DNA from: Rubrivivax sp.
GTDB taxonomy: Bacteria; Pseudomonadota; Gammaproteobacteria; Burkholderiales; Burkholderiaceae_C
Direction of reading: 5' to 3'
NCBI GenBank assembly: GCA_018780805.1
Contig: JADMJD010000026.1
Location: 24,755-88,754, forward strand
DNA: 64,000 nucleotides
The notes beneath the pieces were generated by a model. It was not told the origin of the DNA, searched no databases, and saw nothing but the letters and a program-made list of their open reading frames with translations. The position numbers and the translations under genes are program-made. Shown piece by piece: positions 8,372 to 15,262 of the stretch (positions are counted from its first letter, which is position 1; the number at the start of each line of letters is the position of its first letter).

Positions 8372-9086
8372 CCGGGTGCTCGTCACCGGCGGCAGCCACG
8401 GCCTGGGCCGCGCGATGGTGGAGAGGCTGCTGGCCGATGGTTACCGGGTGATCAACCTCGACCTGCAACCGCCCGCCGTGCCCGCCGGCCACGAGCTCTA
8501 TTGCGAAGCCGATGTGACCGACGAGCCGCAACTGCGCGCCGTGTTGGCCGCGCTGGTGGCGCGTGAGGGCCCGATCACACGCCTGGTCAACAACGCCGGC
8601 ATCGTGCGCCCGGCATCGTTCGAAGCCACCGACCTGGCCGATCTGCGGGCCGTGATGGCGCTCAACGTCGGCGGCGCCATCGTCTGCGCGCAGGCGCTGC
8701 TGCCGGGCATGAAGGCGGCGCAGTTCGGCCGCATCGTGCACATCAGCAGCCGCGCGGCGATCGGCAAGGCCACGCGCAGTGCGTATGCGGCCAGCAAGGC
8801 CGCGCTGCACGGCCTGGCCAAGACCATGGCACTGGAGCTCGGGCAGTTCGGCGTCACCGTCAACGCCATCGGACCAGGGCCGATCGCCTCGCCCTTGTTT
8901 GACCGCGTGAACCCGCCGGGTGCACCGGCCACGCAGGCCATCATTGACGCCATCCCGATGCGACGCATGGGCCAGCCCGGCGAGGTGGCGCACATGGTGG
9001 CGTCACTGCTGGACGCACGCGCCGGCTTCGTGACCGGCCAGGTGCTGTACGTGTGCGGCGGCATGACGGTGGGGCTGGCGGGATGA
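8364..9086 (+). CDS. SDR-family oxidoreductase
   Basis: The 240-aa classical short-chain dehydrogenase has the cofactor motif VTGGSHGLG (~res 7-15), NNAG, the catalytic Ser in HISSRAA and the Tyr-x3-Lys motif in YAASK, followed by NAIGPGPI. An acidic residue in VINLDLQ after beta-2 suggests a preference for NAD(H). ATG 8364 lies 5 bp before the lyase stop, so translation is coupled. As third enzyme of the operon it probably oxidises or reduces a hydroxyl/keto intermediate. Confidence 0.9.
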   Translation: MADRVLVTGGSHGLGRAMVERLLADGYRVINLDLQPPAVPAGHELYCEADVTDEPQLRAVLAALVAREGPITRLVNNAGIVRPASFEATDLADLRAVMALNVGGAIVCAQALLPGMKAAQFGRIVHISSRAAIGKATRSAYAASKAALHGLAKTMALELGQFGVTVNAIGPGPIASPLFDRVNPPGAPATQAIIDAIPMRRMGQPGEVAHMVASLLDARAGFVTGQVLYVCGGMTVGLAG

Positions 9087-9901
9087 ACACCCTGCCCGAA
9101 GGCTTGCCGCTGGGCCTGCAGGGCCGCGTCGTGTTCGTGGCCGGCGGCGGCTCAGCTGGGCCCGGCTACAGCATCGGCCGCGCTTCGTGCATCACCTACG
9201 CACGCCTGGGCGCGAAGGTCTGCGTGGCCGACCGCGACCGCGCCTCGGCCGACGAGACCACCGCGCTGATCCGCGCCGAGGGTGGCAGCGCCCAAACCTT
9301 CGTCGGCGACATGGCGGTGGAGGCCGACATCGTGCGCATCTTCGCCGAGGCCGCTGAACACTTCGGCCCGGTCGATGCGCTGCACCACAACGTCGGCATC
9401 GGCAAGACGGGCGGGCCGATGGAAACCAGCACGGCCGACCTCGACCGCATCTACGCCGTCAACGTGCGCAGCCTGCTCACCGCGTCGCAGCAGGTGCTGC
9501 CGGGCATGGCACAACGCCGGCGCGGTGCCATCGTCACGATCTCGTCGGTGGCAGGCCAGCGTTACCTGGGCTACCCGCACCTGGCCTACGGTGTGACCAA
9601 GGCCGCACTGTCGCACTTCACCCGGCTGATCGCGCTCGAGTACGCCAACCGCGGCGTACGCGCCAACTGTGTGGTGCCGGGGCTGATCGACACCCCACGC
9701 ATCACCCAGACCGTGGCCGACCGCTTCGCCGCCAACCTGGCCGAAGCCAAGGCCGCGCGCGACCGACAGGTGCCGATGGGGCGCATGGGCACGGCCTGGG
9801 AAGTCGCGCACGCCTGCGCCTTCTTGCTGAGCGACGCCGCGGCCTACATCACCGGCACCGAGCTGGTGGTGGACGGCGGGCTGGTGGGCAAGTACACCTG
9901 A
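9083..9901 (+). CDS. SDR-family oxidoreductase (second)
   Basis: The 272-aa SDR differs from its neighbour. Its glycine-rich motif is VAGGGSAGPGYSIG, longer than the classical TGxxxGxG, and the usual NNAG is HHNVGIG. The catalytic ISS...YGVTK motif is intact, and VCVADRD suggests NAD. It overlaps the first SDR by ATGA. Two non-identical SDRs in one operon suggest two successive or stereochemically distinct alcohol oxidations. It is the last gene of the operon; a small hairpin (GGCATC-AGCG-GATGCC, 9923-9938) follows. Confidence 0.88.
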   Translation: MNTLPEGLPLGLQGRVVFVAGGGSAGPGYSIGRASCITYARLGAKVCVADRDRASADETTALIRAEGGSAQTFVGDMAVEADIVRIFAEAAEHFGPVDALHHNVGIGKTGGPMETSTADLDRIYAVNVRSLLTASQQVLPGMAQRRRGAIVTISSVAGQRYLGYPHLAYGVTKAALSHFTRLIALEYANRGVRANCVVPGLIDTPRITQTVADRFAANLAEAKAARDRQVPMGRMGTAWEVAHACAFLLSDAAAYITGTELVVDGGLVGKYT

Positions 9902-9989
9902 GTGCACGGGGAACCAGGGCGAGGCATCAGCGGATGCCCAACCAAAAAACGGGCCTGCATGGGCGTCCGGGCCTGCACGCCCTGCTCTC

Positions 9990-11372
9990 TCAGCCCATCC
10001 GGCCCAGCACCTCTGCGTTGGCCGCACAGACCGCACGGAACCCGGAACTGATGCGTGCATCGGCAGCGGCTGCCATCCAGAACGCGTCGGCGGCCTGCGC
10101 TGCCGGCGCCCAGAGTTCGCGCTCGGCTGGCAGCGGCAACCGAGGGCGGAATTCGCGGGGCGGCAGCTCGACGCCCCGCGAAGGCGCATACAGCATGGGC
10201 AGCATGTCGTACGCCGGCGCCAGCTGCAGCCCCGGCCTGCCATCGGCGGCCCTGGGTTGGAACGACAAGTTTCCGTCGTGCATGTCGTTGTTGCCGATGA
10301 GCTGCCCGAAGTGCCACAAGAGTGCGGTCAGTCGCACGTCATCGGCAGACAGCCAACCTCGGGCGCCAAGCCGGCGCGCTGCCTCGACCCAAGGGGCGCC
10401 TGCCAGACCGAACAGGGCACCGTTCAGCGACGCCCACGACGTCACCCCGGAACGACCGTACAGACCGTGGCGGTCGAATCGCTCGACCTCCAGGAAAGTT
10501 CGGCCGCCGCCGCGGTGGATGCGTGACGTGGTGGCCTGGATGCCCAGGTGGGTCGTCAACACCTGGCTGGCGAGGTGCTCGCACACCAGCAGGTCGGACC
10601 AGCGTTGCGTCCCCGGCGAGTCGTCCGAGCCGGAGAACTTGACGAGCATGTGCTGGATGCGGCCATCGTGATTTCGTCGAACCGCCTCGAACTTCGGGAA
10701 CTCGCCGCCGGCTGAGTAGCCGACGAGGCCTTGGGCCATGGCACTGGCGGCCAGGCGCTCGTAGCTCTGCGGGACCATGGCATCGTCCACGAGCGGCTCG
10801 TCCCGCCCAAGACGCCCGGCCTGGACCCGCTCGAGCCACTGGCGGCAGGCCGGCTCACCCAGGATGAGGTCACCCAGCAGGTCGGTTCCCAGCAGCGACA
10901 TCGCATGCAGGGCGTGGTCGTCGGACCAGACATTCGGGTCTTCGGGAACCTGCAGCAAGGCCGCGTGGTGGCGGGCGAAGTTGCGACCCAGGAAGCCCTG
11001 CGGGCGCATGTCCTGGAGCGGATACGGCAGCCCGTCGAACCAGCCCGCCTGCCTCTCTTCATCCAGGGGCCAGCCGAAGTCGGCGAGGAATTCGGCAGCG
11101 CATCCGTCCGGGTAGGTCAAGTCCAGACGAGCGACTTCCTGGATGCCCCCTTGTTCGTCGACGCGATACAGCGGAAGTGCCGCCTTCGACCCGCGAAGCG
11201 CACGCCGCGCGGCGTACGTCGTGCGGCGCGCACTGCCGCGCGCAATGACGTCGTCACCGGCGGCGCGCACCTGACGCATCAGCGTCGCGCGGCTGACGTC
11301 CAGGGCCTTGAGCAACCTACCTGCCTGCAGGCGGCCGCGAAGGCGCAGAATTGTGACGAGGTCGGGGCTCAT
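9990..11372 (-). CDS. HipA-family Ser/Thr kinase, YjjJ-like, with own N-terminal HTH
   Basis: The 460-aa protein has an N-terminal HTH (ILRLRGRLQAGRLLKALDVSRATLMRQV) in place of a separate HipB gene. It is followed by a HipA fold with SGGEFPKFEA/MLVKFSG, the catalytic loop IGNNDMHDGNLSF and the metal-binding APAYDMLPM. This layout and length match E. coli YjjJ (~443 aa). HipA kinases phosphorylate glutamyl-tRNA synthetase or other targets; the YjjJ target is not known to me. There is no hipB beside it. Start ATG 11372 lies directly against the TGAAACGAT repeats, suggesting autoregulation. The track's longer frame (to 11627) reads through the promoter. Confidence 0.88.
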   Translation of the reverse strand: MSPDLVTILRLRGRLQAGRLLKALDVSRATLMRQVRAAGDDVIARGSARRTTYAARRALRGSKAALPLYRVDEQGGIQEVARLDLTYPDGCAAEFLADFGWPLDEERQAGWFDGLPYPLQDMRPQGFLGRNFARHHAALLQVPEDPNVWSDDHALHAMSLLGTDLLGDLILGEPACRQWLERVQAGRLGRDEPLVDDAMVPQSYERLAASAMAQGLVGYSAGGEFPKFEAVRRNHDGRIQHMLVKFSGSDDSPGTQRWSDLLVCEHLASQVLTTHLGIQATTSRIHRGGGRTFLEVERFDRHGLYGRSGVTSWASLNGALFGLAGAPWVEAARRLGARGWLSADDVRLTALLWHFGQLIGNNDMHDGNLSFQPRAADGRPGLQLAPAYDMLPMLYAPSRGVELPPREFRPRLPLPAERELWAPAAQAADAFWMAAAADARISSGFRAVCAANAEVLGRMG

Positions 11373-11373
11373 C

Positions 11374-11462
11374 TTGAAACGATTGGAGGCTGAAACTCGG
11401 ACATTGAACTGCTCGCAGTGGTGAATCCACCGGAGATGTGGTGAAACGATATTTGAAACGAT
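11374..11462. promoter_or_regulatory. Three TGAAACGAT repeats upstream of the hipA/yjjJ gene
   Basis: TTGAAACGAT occurs at 11374-11383 and 11453-11462, and GTGAAACGAT at 11441-11450. The last two copies are spaced exactly 12 bp apart and all are in the same orientation. The first touches the start codon of the kinase gene. They are candidate operator half-sites for the kinase's own HTH domain. Confidence 0.5.
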
Positions 11463-11756
11463 TTTAGCCTGGCGGCTATGCGCTTGCGCCGGCAGTACTC
11501 GAGCGGGCGGCAGACTGGAAGGCGTGTCCTGGCGAGCCATCACCAGTTGGGCGGCACCGAACGACCACCAGCCAAGGTGAAGCGCAAAGCACCTCAAGCA
11601 CCTCGGCAACGTCCAGGGCACGCACAACTGGAACCAGCAGCTGCCGTGGTGCAGTTGGACGTATCGCAGGAGAGCTTCTCAGGTGACGTTGTGGATCCGT
11701 CACGGGCGTGCTCTGGCGCTCAGATGTACACCATTTTTGCGCCACCCAGAAAGACG
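11463..11756. other. Intergenic stretch without a supported gene
   Basis: About 290 bp lie between the hipA promoter and the displaced tRNA-Ser terminator. Both strands show open frames (e.g. 11478-11945 +, 11476-11772 -), but neither has recognisable motifs or codon-like composition. One plus-strand frame reads HLGNVQGTHNWNQQLPW, which looks like the tail of a decayed gene; I cannot name it. Confidence 0.35.
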
Positions 11757-11797
11757 AAGCCCCTGACTGCAAGATCTCTCTTGCGAATCAAGGGCTT
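11757..11797 (-). terminator. Probable original terminator of tRNA-Ser, displaced by the element
   Basis: The outer arms AAGCCCCTGA / TCAAGGGCTT (one mismatch) enclose a perfect inner hairpin GCAAGA-TCTC-TCTTGC. Read on the minus strand it is followed by CGTCTTTC. It sits about 10 bp beyond the left att copy, where the tRNA gene's downstream DNA would lie before integration. The arms resemble the GCCCCTGA...TCAGGGGC terminator after icd in this same window. Confidence 0.55.
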
Positions 11798-11807
11798 GGC
11801 TTTTGGT

Positions 11808-11821
11808 TGGCGGAGTCGAAG
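11808..11821. repeat. Left attachment-site copy (14-bp direct repeat)
   Basis: TGGCGGAGTCGAAG is identical to 20338-20351. The bases on either side differ (t...t here, c...g at the right), so the shared core is exactly 14 bp. It corresponds to the CCA end and acceptor stem of tRNA-Ser. Confidence 0.85.
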
Positions 11822-11896
11822 TCTGTCAAGACCCGCATGGATGCTCGCTCTCCGGGCCGTGGCGTCTTCTACCCACGCGCCACCCACACGGAAAGA

Positions 11897-12241
11897 TCAG
11901 GCGTCGGACGCTGCCGGCGCGGCCCCATCATCCGGCCCCGCGTAGGTCCGATTCGAATCCTCCGGTCGCATCCGAACCGAACCGCCCCAGGCCGTAAGCA
12001 CACTGGCCAGCTCGACGGGGGCGGGGGAGTCTTGTGCGGGCATGGCCAGCGCCAACACGGCGGGCCGCTTGGCGGTGTCACCGAGGCGCAGCAACTCGCC
12101 ACGACTGAGCATGCGGCTCGCGGTCATGCGGGCCAGCGCGTAGCCTACGCGGGCCCGCCTGGCCAGTTCCTTGACCGTGCAAGGGCCGTCTGCAGCCGCA
12201 GCTCGCAGTGCCAGAGTGATTTCGCCACAAGGTCGTGCCAC
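11897..12241 (-). CDS. Small winged-helix DNA-binding protein at element end
   Basis: The 114-aa product has an HTH-like N-terminal half: LALRAAAADGPCTVKELARRARVGYALARMTASRMLSRGELLRLGDT. This is the layout of a small winged-helix regulator, followed by an acidic low-complexity tail (MRPEDSNRTYAGPDDGAAPAASDA). The start is GTG 12241 and sits in one arm of a 9-bp inverted repeat, suggesting autoregulation. It is the last gene before the left att site. It may control late-gene expression or excision. No family name is assigned. Confidence 0.6.
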   Translation of the reverse strand: MARPCGEITLALRAAAADGPCTVKELARRARVGYALARMTASRMLSRGELLRLGDTAKRPAVLALAMPAQDSPAPVELASVLTAWGGSVRMRPEDSNRTYAGPDDGAAPAASDA

Positions 12242-12266
12242 AGGGCCAGTTTACGGCTGGCACGAC
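12232..12266. promoter_or_regulatory. Inverted repeat overlapping the GTG start of the terminal HTH gene
   Basis: GTCGTGCCA (12232-12240) and TGGCACGAC (12258-12266) are perfect 9-bp arms separated by 17 bp. The left arm covers the ribosome/start region of the HTH gene. This is a likely operator or translational hairpin; a terminator is unlikely because no T-run follows. Confidence 0.5.
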
Positions 12267-12429
12267 AGGCAGAGAGTGGTGTGGGTGAGGCAGTACGCAC
12301 AGCCCCTTCGTAGCTGCACCCGATGCCCCTCGCCGCGCATCTTGCGTGGCCGGTGCCCGTCATGGGTTGGAAGCGCTCGCGCCAGGCTATGGCGGGCTGT
12401 CTCGCCTAGCGCGGTCCCGTGACATGGAC

Positions 12430-12894
12430 TCAGCTGAAGTACAGCTCCAAGCGGGCCGCTGCGTCGCTCAGCACGGCAAAGCAGCCTACTTCGATCAGTC
12501 GGCCCGGGATACCGAGGTCGGACCGGCCAACGGACAACTCGAATTCTTCGACTGCAACGGTGCCGCTCGCCGCCGTGTTGTCGTAGATCCTCAAAGTGCC
12601 GGCAGCCGTACCGCAGAAGATGGATTCGAGGCGGCGGCCGACCGCCCCACCCACCAAGCCCGAAGACGACACAAGCAATTTCAAGCCCGGCGCCATCAAC
12701 TGCTGAATCTTTCCGTCCTGCCGACGCACTTCACCGCGATTCAGCGCCAGCACCTGTGTATAGCTCAGGACCGGCACTTCGCTGTACATGGCGCGCGCCT
12801 GGCCTGAGCAAATGAGCCGGAGTTCTTCATCCGGCAGGAAGTGGCTGTAGCAGCCTGGCGCCAGGCCCTCGTGAGGGTAGAGCAGCTGGATCAT
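12430..12894 (-). CDS. Virion-associated-like hypothetical protein downstream of capsid gene
   Basis: This is a 154-aa protein, MIQLLYPHEGLAPGCYSHFLPDEELRLICSGQARAMYSE.... The C-terminal half reads LESIFCGTAAGTLRIYDNTAASGTVAVEEFELSVG. The IYDNTAASGT type of stretch is common in small beta-rich phage structural proteins (decoration or head-fibre type), but I cannot name a family. It begins 6 bp after the capsid gene, so it is in the same transcript. A role in or on the capsid is inferred from position and beta-rich character. Confidence 0.6.
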   Translation of the reverse strand: MIQLLYPHEGLAPGCYSHFLPDEELRLICSGQARAMYSEVPVLSYTQVLALNRGEVRRQDGKIQQLMAPGLKLLVSSSGLVGGAVGRRLESIFCGTAAGTLRIYDNTAASGTVAVEEFELSVGRSDLGIPGRLIEVGCFAVLSDAAARLELYFS

Positions 12895-12900
12895 GGCGGT

Positions 12901-14181
12901 TCACCGCAGCCCGGTGACGACGGCAAAGGCCGACGGATACCACACGCACACATCGGCACGAAGGTGGCCAATGAAACCGATTTGGCCGGTCTCGGCATAC
13001 AGCTCGTCCAGCTTCTGCAGGCTCAGGGTCTCACGGATCATCAGAGACATCTTCGTGAAGTCACCGACGTACAACTCCGAACAGTCATTGGACGTGCCTA
13101 CAGTCAAGCTGATGGGCACCTGCGAAGAGTGAACCATCTGCAAGGCCTCCAAGGCCTTGGGCATTTGCTTGGGCTGGCCGGCGGTATCTGTCGCGGACAT
13201 CAGGCGGACCCAGGAGCGCGGCGCCATCACCGCTGCCGTGGGCATGGGGGCATTGGCCTGCAGGATGTCGTCGAAGACCGACAAGATCGTGTCGTAGCCA
13301 GGACCAGCAGAGCCGTTCGGACCGCTGCCGATTGTGTAGACGCCTGCAGTGTTGAGCAGGCCGCGCGGCTCGGGCAATGTGCCACTGCCGCGAAGGCCCG
13401 TGCGGTCCAGTTCTTTAGCCAGTGCCTGGGCAATCACCAGCTCTAGCGCCGGCAGCATGTTCGGCGCATCGGCCAGCAGCTCACGCGACACCTTGAATCG
13501 GAAGCTCAGGCTCTGCGGCGTAGCAACCACGGAACGGAACGTCGGATCGCTCTCGGCAATTGCGCCCGCCTCCTGACGCCAGGCCGCCGTGGGGATCGCG
13601 TTGACAATCGCGGTCGTGATGCTCTTGGCATCGCCCACCGGATCGACAGACGCACCGGCCTGCAGGAGCGCCGAATTGGGGACCAGCGCGGCCATGATGT
13701 CGCCGAAGGTGGCACGGGGCACCGCGTGCCCACCGGCCGTGTCGGTGCCGACGCTCAAGGCCTTGGTCGCACGCTCAGTGGTCTTCATGCCAGCAATGCC
13801 CCGCAGCAGCTCATCGACGCCAATGCGGGCTTCCTCGCCCTTGCGGTAGTACGCCTTGAAGTCGGCGGCCGAACGCAGTTGAAGCACGGGCCCGTCTTGA
13901 TCGGCGGGCTTGGTGTGCATGGGAACAACCGGACCCGCGCTGGCCTTCTGTTCCAGCGTCAGCACTCGGTCGGCCAGCTCCGGCAGCTGGTGTAGCTTGT
14001 CCTCGATCTTGTCCAGGCCCTTCATCACCGTAGCCCAGTCCACGGCGCCAGCGCTGGCCATCATCAAGGGCACGGAAGGGTCCAGGCCAGCGGACAGCCA
14101 CACTGCGGACAAGAGTGCGGCGGTCAGGATCAACAGGCACACGCGGGTGTGCGTCAGATGTTGTTTCATACGGTCTTTCAT
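12901..14181 (-). CDS. HK97-fold phage major capsid protein
   Basis: This 426-aa protein carries the family landmarks DTAGGHAVPRATFGDIMAALVPNSALLQAGASV, PTAAWRQEAGAIAESDPTFRSVVATPQSLSFRFKVSRELLADA, GLRGSGTLPEPRGLLNTAGV and SLMIRETLSLQKLDELYAETGQIGFIGHLRADVCVWYPSAFAVV. A short predicted helical delta-like region precedes it (DKIEDKLHQLPELADRVLTLEQKA). ATG 14181 overlaps the upstream stop (ATGA), supporting this start. It gives an unusual hydrophobic N-terminus (VCLLILTAALLSAVWLSAG). A shorter start at 14064 (MMASAG) would remove it. No separate scaffold, protease or portal gene accompanies it. Confidence 0.85.
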   Translation of the reverse strand: MKDRMKQHLTHTRVCLLILTAALLSAVWLSAGLDPSVPLMMASAGAVDWATVMKGLDKIEDKLHQLPELADRVLTLEQKASAGPVVPMHTKPADQDGPVLQLRSAADFKAYYRKGEEARIGVDELLRGIAGMKTTERATKALSVGTDTAGGHAVPRATFGDIMAALVPNSALLQAGASVDPVGDAKSITTAIVNAIPTAAWRQEAGAIAESDPTFRSVVATPQSLSFRFKVSRELLADAPNMLPALELVIAQALAKELDRTGLRGSGTLPEPRGLLNTAGVYTIGSGPNGSAGPGYDTILSVFDDILQANAPMPTAAVMAPRSWVRLMSATDTAGQPKQMPKALEALQMVHSSQVPISLTVGTSNDCSELYVGDFTKMSLMIRETLSLQKLDELYAETGQIGFIGHLRADVCVWYPSAFAVVTGLR

Positions 14182-14507
14182 GTTGAGTGGTTGATGCTGC
14201 CCACGGGCAGCGCTTGACCGTCTCCGCGGTTGCAGTCGCTGCCAGCATCCCGCCGGCCGCCGTCGCATCCCCGCATCTCGGGCTCGGGCTCAGGGCAGCT
14301 GCACGCGTTGACGGCTCCCCCGTCAATGGCACCCACTTGCCCCTCGCCCGCTGACCGAAGCGACTGCACCAGCAGCTCGAATCGATCGACTATTGCCAGC
14401 ATCCCACCGATGCGCGCAAGGACCAAATTTCGCTCACTTTCGAGCGTGGCCCGCCGCAGCTTGCGCGCCTGCACCTGGCGGCCGTCGCGGATGCGTCGGC
14501 GTATCAC
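14178..14507 (-). CDS. Small coupled protein upstream of capsid gene
   Basis: The 109-aa product has a helical, charged N-terminal half (RKLRRATLESERNLVLARIGGMLAIVDRFELLVQSL) and a Cys/Gly/Pro-rich tail (ACSCPEPEPEMRGCDGG). GTG 14507 overlaps the upstream stop (GTGA), and its own stop overlaps the capsid ATG. Three genes are therefore chained by 4-bp overlaps. A scaffolding or head-assembly role would suit the position, but nothing in the sequence proves it. Confidence 0.55.
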   Translation of the reverse strand: MIRRRIRDGRQVQARKLRRATLESERNLVLARIGGMLAIVDRFELLVQSLRSAGEGQVGAIDGGAVNACSCPEPEPEMRGCDGGRRDAGSDCNRGDGQALPVGSINHST

Positions 14508-14755
14508 GGGCCCGCCGGCCCTGGCCGGGGCTGCAACGTGGAGATGATGGACCGCGCGCCCTCACGCTCGACCAGCACGAGGCGCACGGCCTCGAACTCC
14601 GGGATGGGACCGAATTCCAGGACCAGGCGCGCACCACGGCGCAACGCATAGTCAACGCTGGCCATCTGTGCCGGCTCCAGGCTGGTGGCCATGATCGTGC
14701 CGCAGCGCAAGGCGGATTCGGCCAGGTTGCGGAAGCAGCTTTCCAATTCACTCAT
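14504..14755 (-). CDS. Small element protein, first gene of capsid cluster
   Basis: This is an 83-aa protein, MSELESCFRNLAESALRCGTIMATSLEPAQMASVDYALRRGARLVLEFGPIPEFEAVRLVLVEREGARSIISTL.... GAGAGG 8 bp before ATG 14755 decides this start over the longer frame in the ORF track. It lies just after the large palindromes and is the first gene of the coupled set leading to the capsid gene. I do not recognise a family. Confidence 0.6.
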   Translation of the reverse strand: MSELESCFRNLAESALRCGTIMATSLEPAQMASVDYALRRGARLVLEFGPIPEFEAVRLVLVEREGARSIISTLQPRPGPAGP

Positions 14756-14893
14756 TGCATGTACCTCTCGGTGTTGTTCCTGCAGACAGGCAGGCGTCTG
14801 CACACGTCCGTGTCGCGGCCTCGACTGAGAGGCCGCGACGGCTCGTCGTCGTCGGCATCGCCGCCAGCGCCCCTACGCGCCGACGCCCCCGCA

Positions 14894-14988
14894 TCGTTTG
14901 CATTGATTCAAGGGACCACTCCCCCTCATGCATGCGCAGGCGCGCGCCATGCGCATACGCATGAGGGGGGAGTGGTCCCGTGAAACGA
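14894..14988. repeat. Large palindrome A
   Basis: The arms GGGACCACTCCCCCTCATGC (14912-14931) and GCATGAGGGGGGAGTGGTCCC (14959-14979) pair over 20 bp with one extra G. The loop holds a further ATGCGC/GCGCAT pair. An outer stem TCGTTT (14894) / AAACGA (14983) encloses it. It has no T-run. It is paired with palindrome B at 15151-15250 in the 507-bp gap between the helicase and capsid clusters. Confidence 0.85.
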
Positions 14989-15150
14989 TGAAATGCATGT
15001 GGAGTCAGGCCAGCCCCGGCCGACCTCAACCCCAGGGGGGGTAGTTCTTTCGCCTCGCAAAAGAAAGCCTGGCGTCCGGTTTCCCTAGAACAGACCCCAG
15101 ACTTTTCACCCCCCCTCACACGCCCACGTACCGCTCGCAAGCGCCCCACA

Positions 15151-15250
15151 TCGTTCTCATCGATTCGCGCCACCACTCCCCCCTCATGCATGCGCGTGTG
15201 CGCGTGACGCGCGCACGCGCATGAGGGGGAGTGGTCCCTTGAAAGAACGA
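15151..15250. repeat. Large palindrome B
   Basis: The arms ACCACTCCCCCCTCATGC (15172-15189) and GCATGAGGGGGAGTGGT (15219-15235) pair with one bulge. The intervening GCGCGTGTGCGCGT / ACGCGCGCACGCGC extends the stem almost to the tip. The outer stem is TCGTTCT (15151) / AGAACGA (15244). Relative to palindrome A the outer stem shows a compensating T-A to C-G change. The rest of the 14756-15262 gap has no gene I can support. Confidence 0.85.
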
Positions 15251-15262
15251 AAACCATGCGAG

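Noticed and set aside
9921-9985. Terminator between the SDR operon and hipA
   Set aside because: GGCATC/GATGCC and GGGCGT/ACGCCC stems exist, but the only T-run is 12 nt away from the second stem on the minus strand; too weak to list as a terminator.
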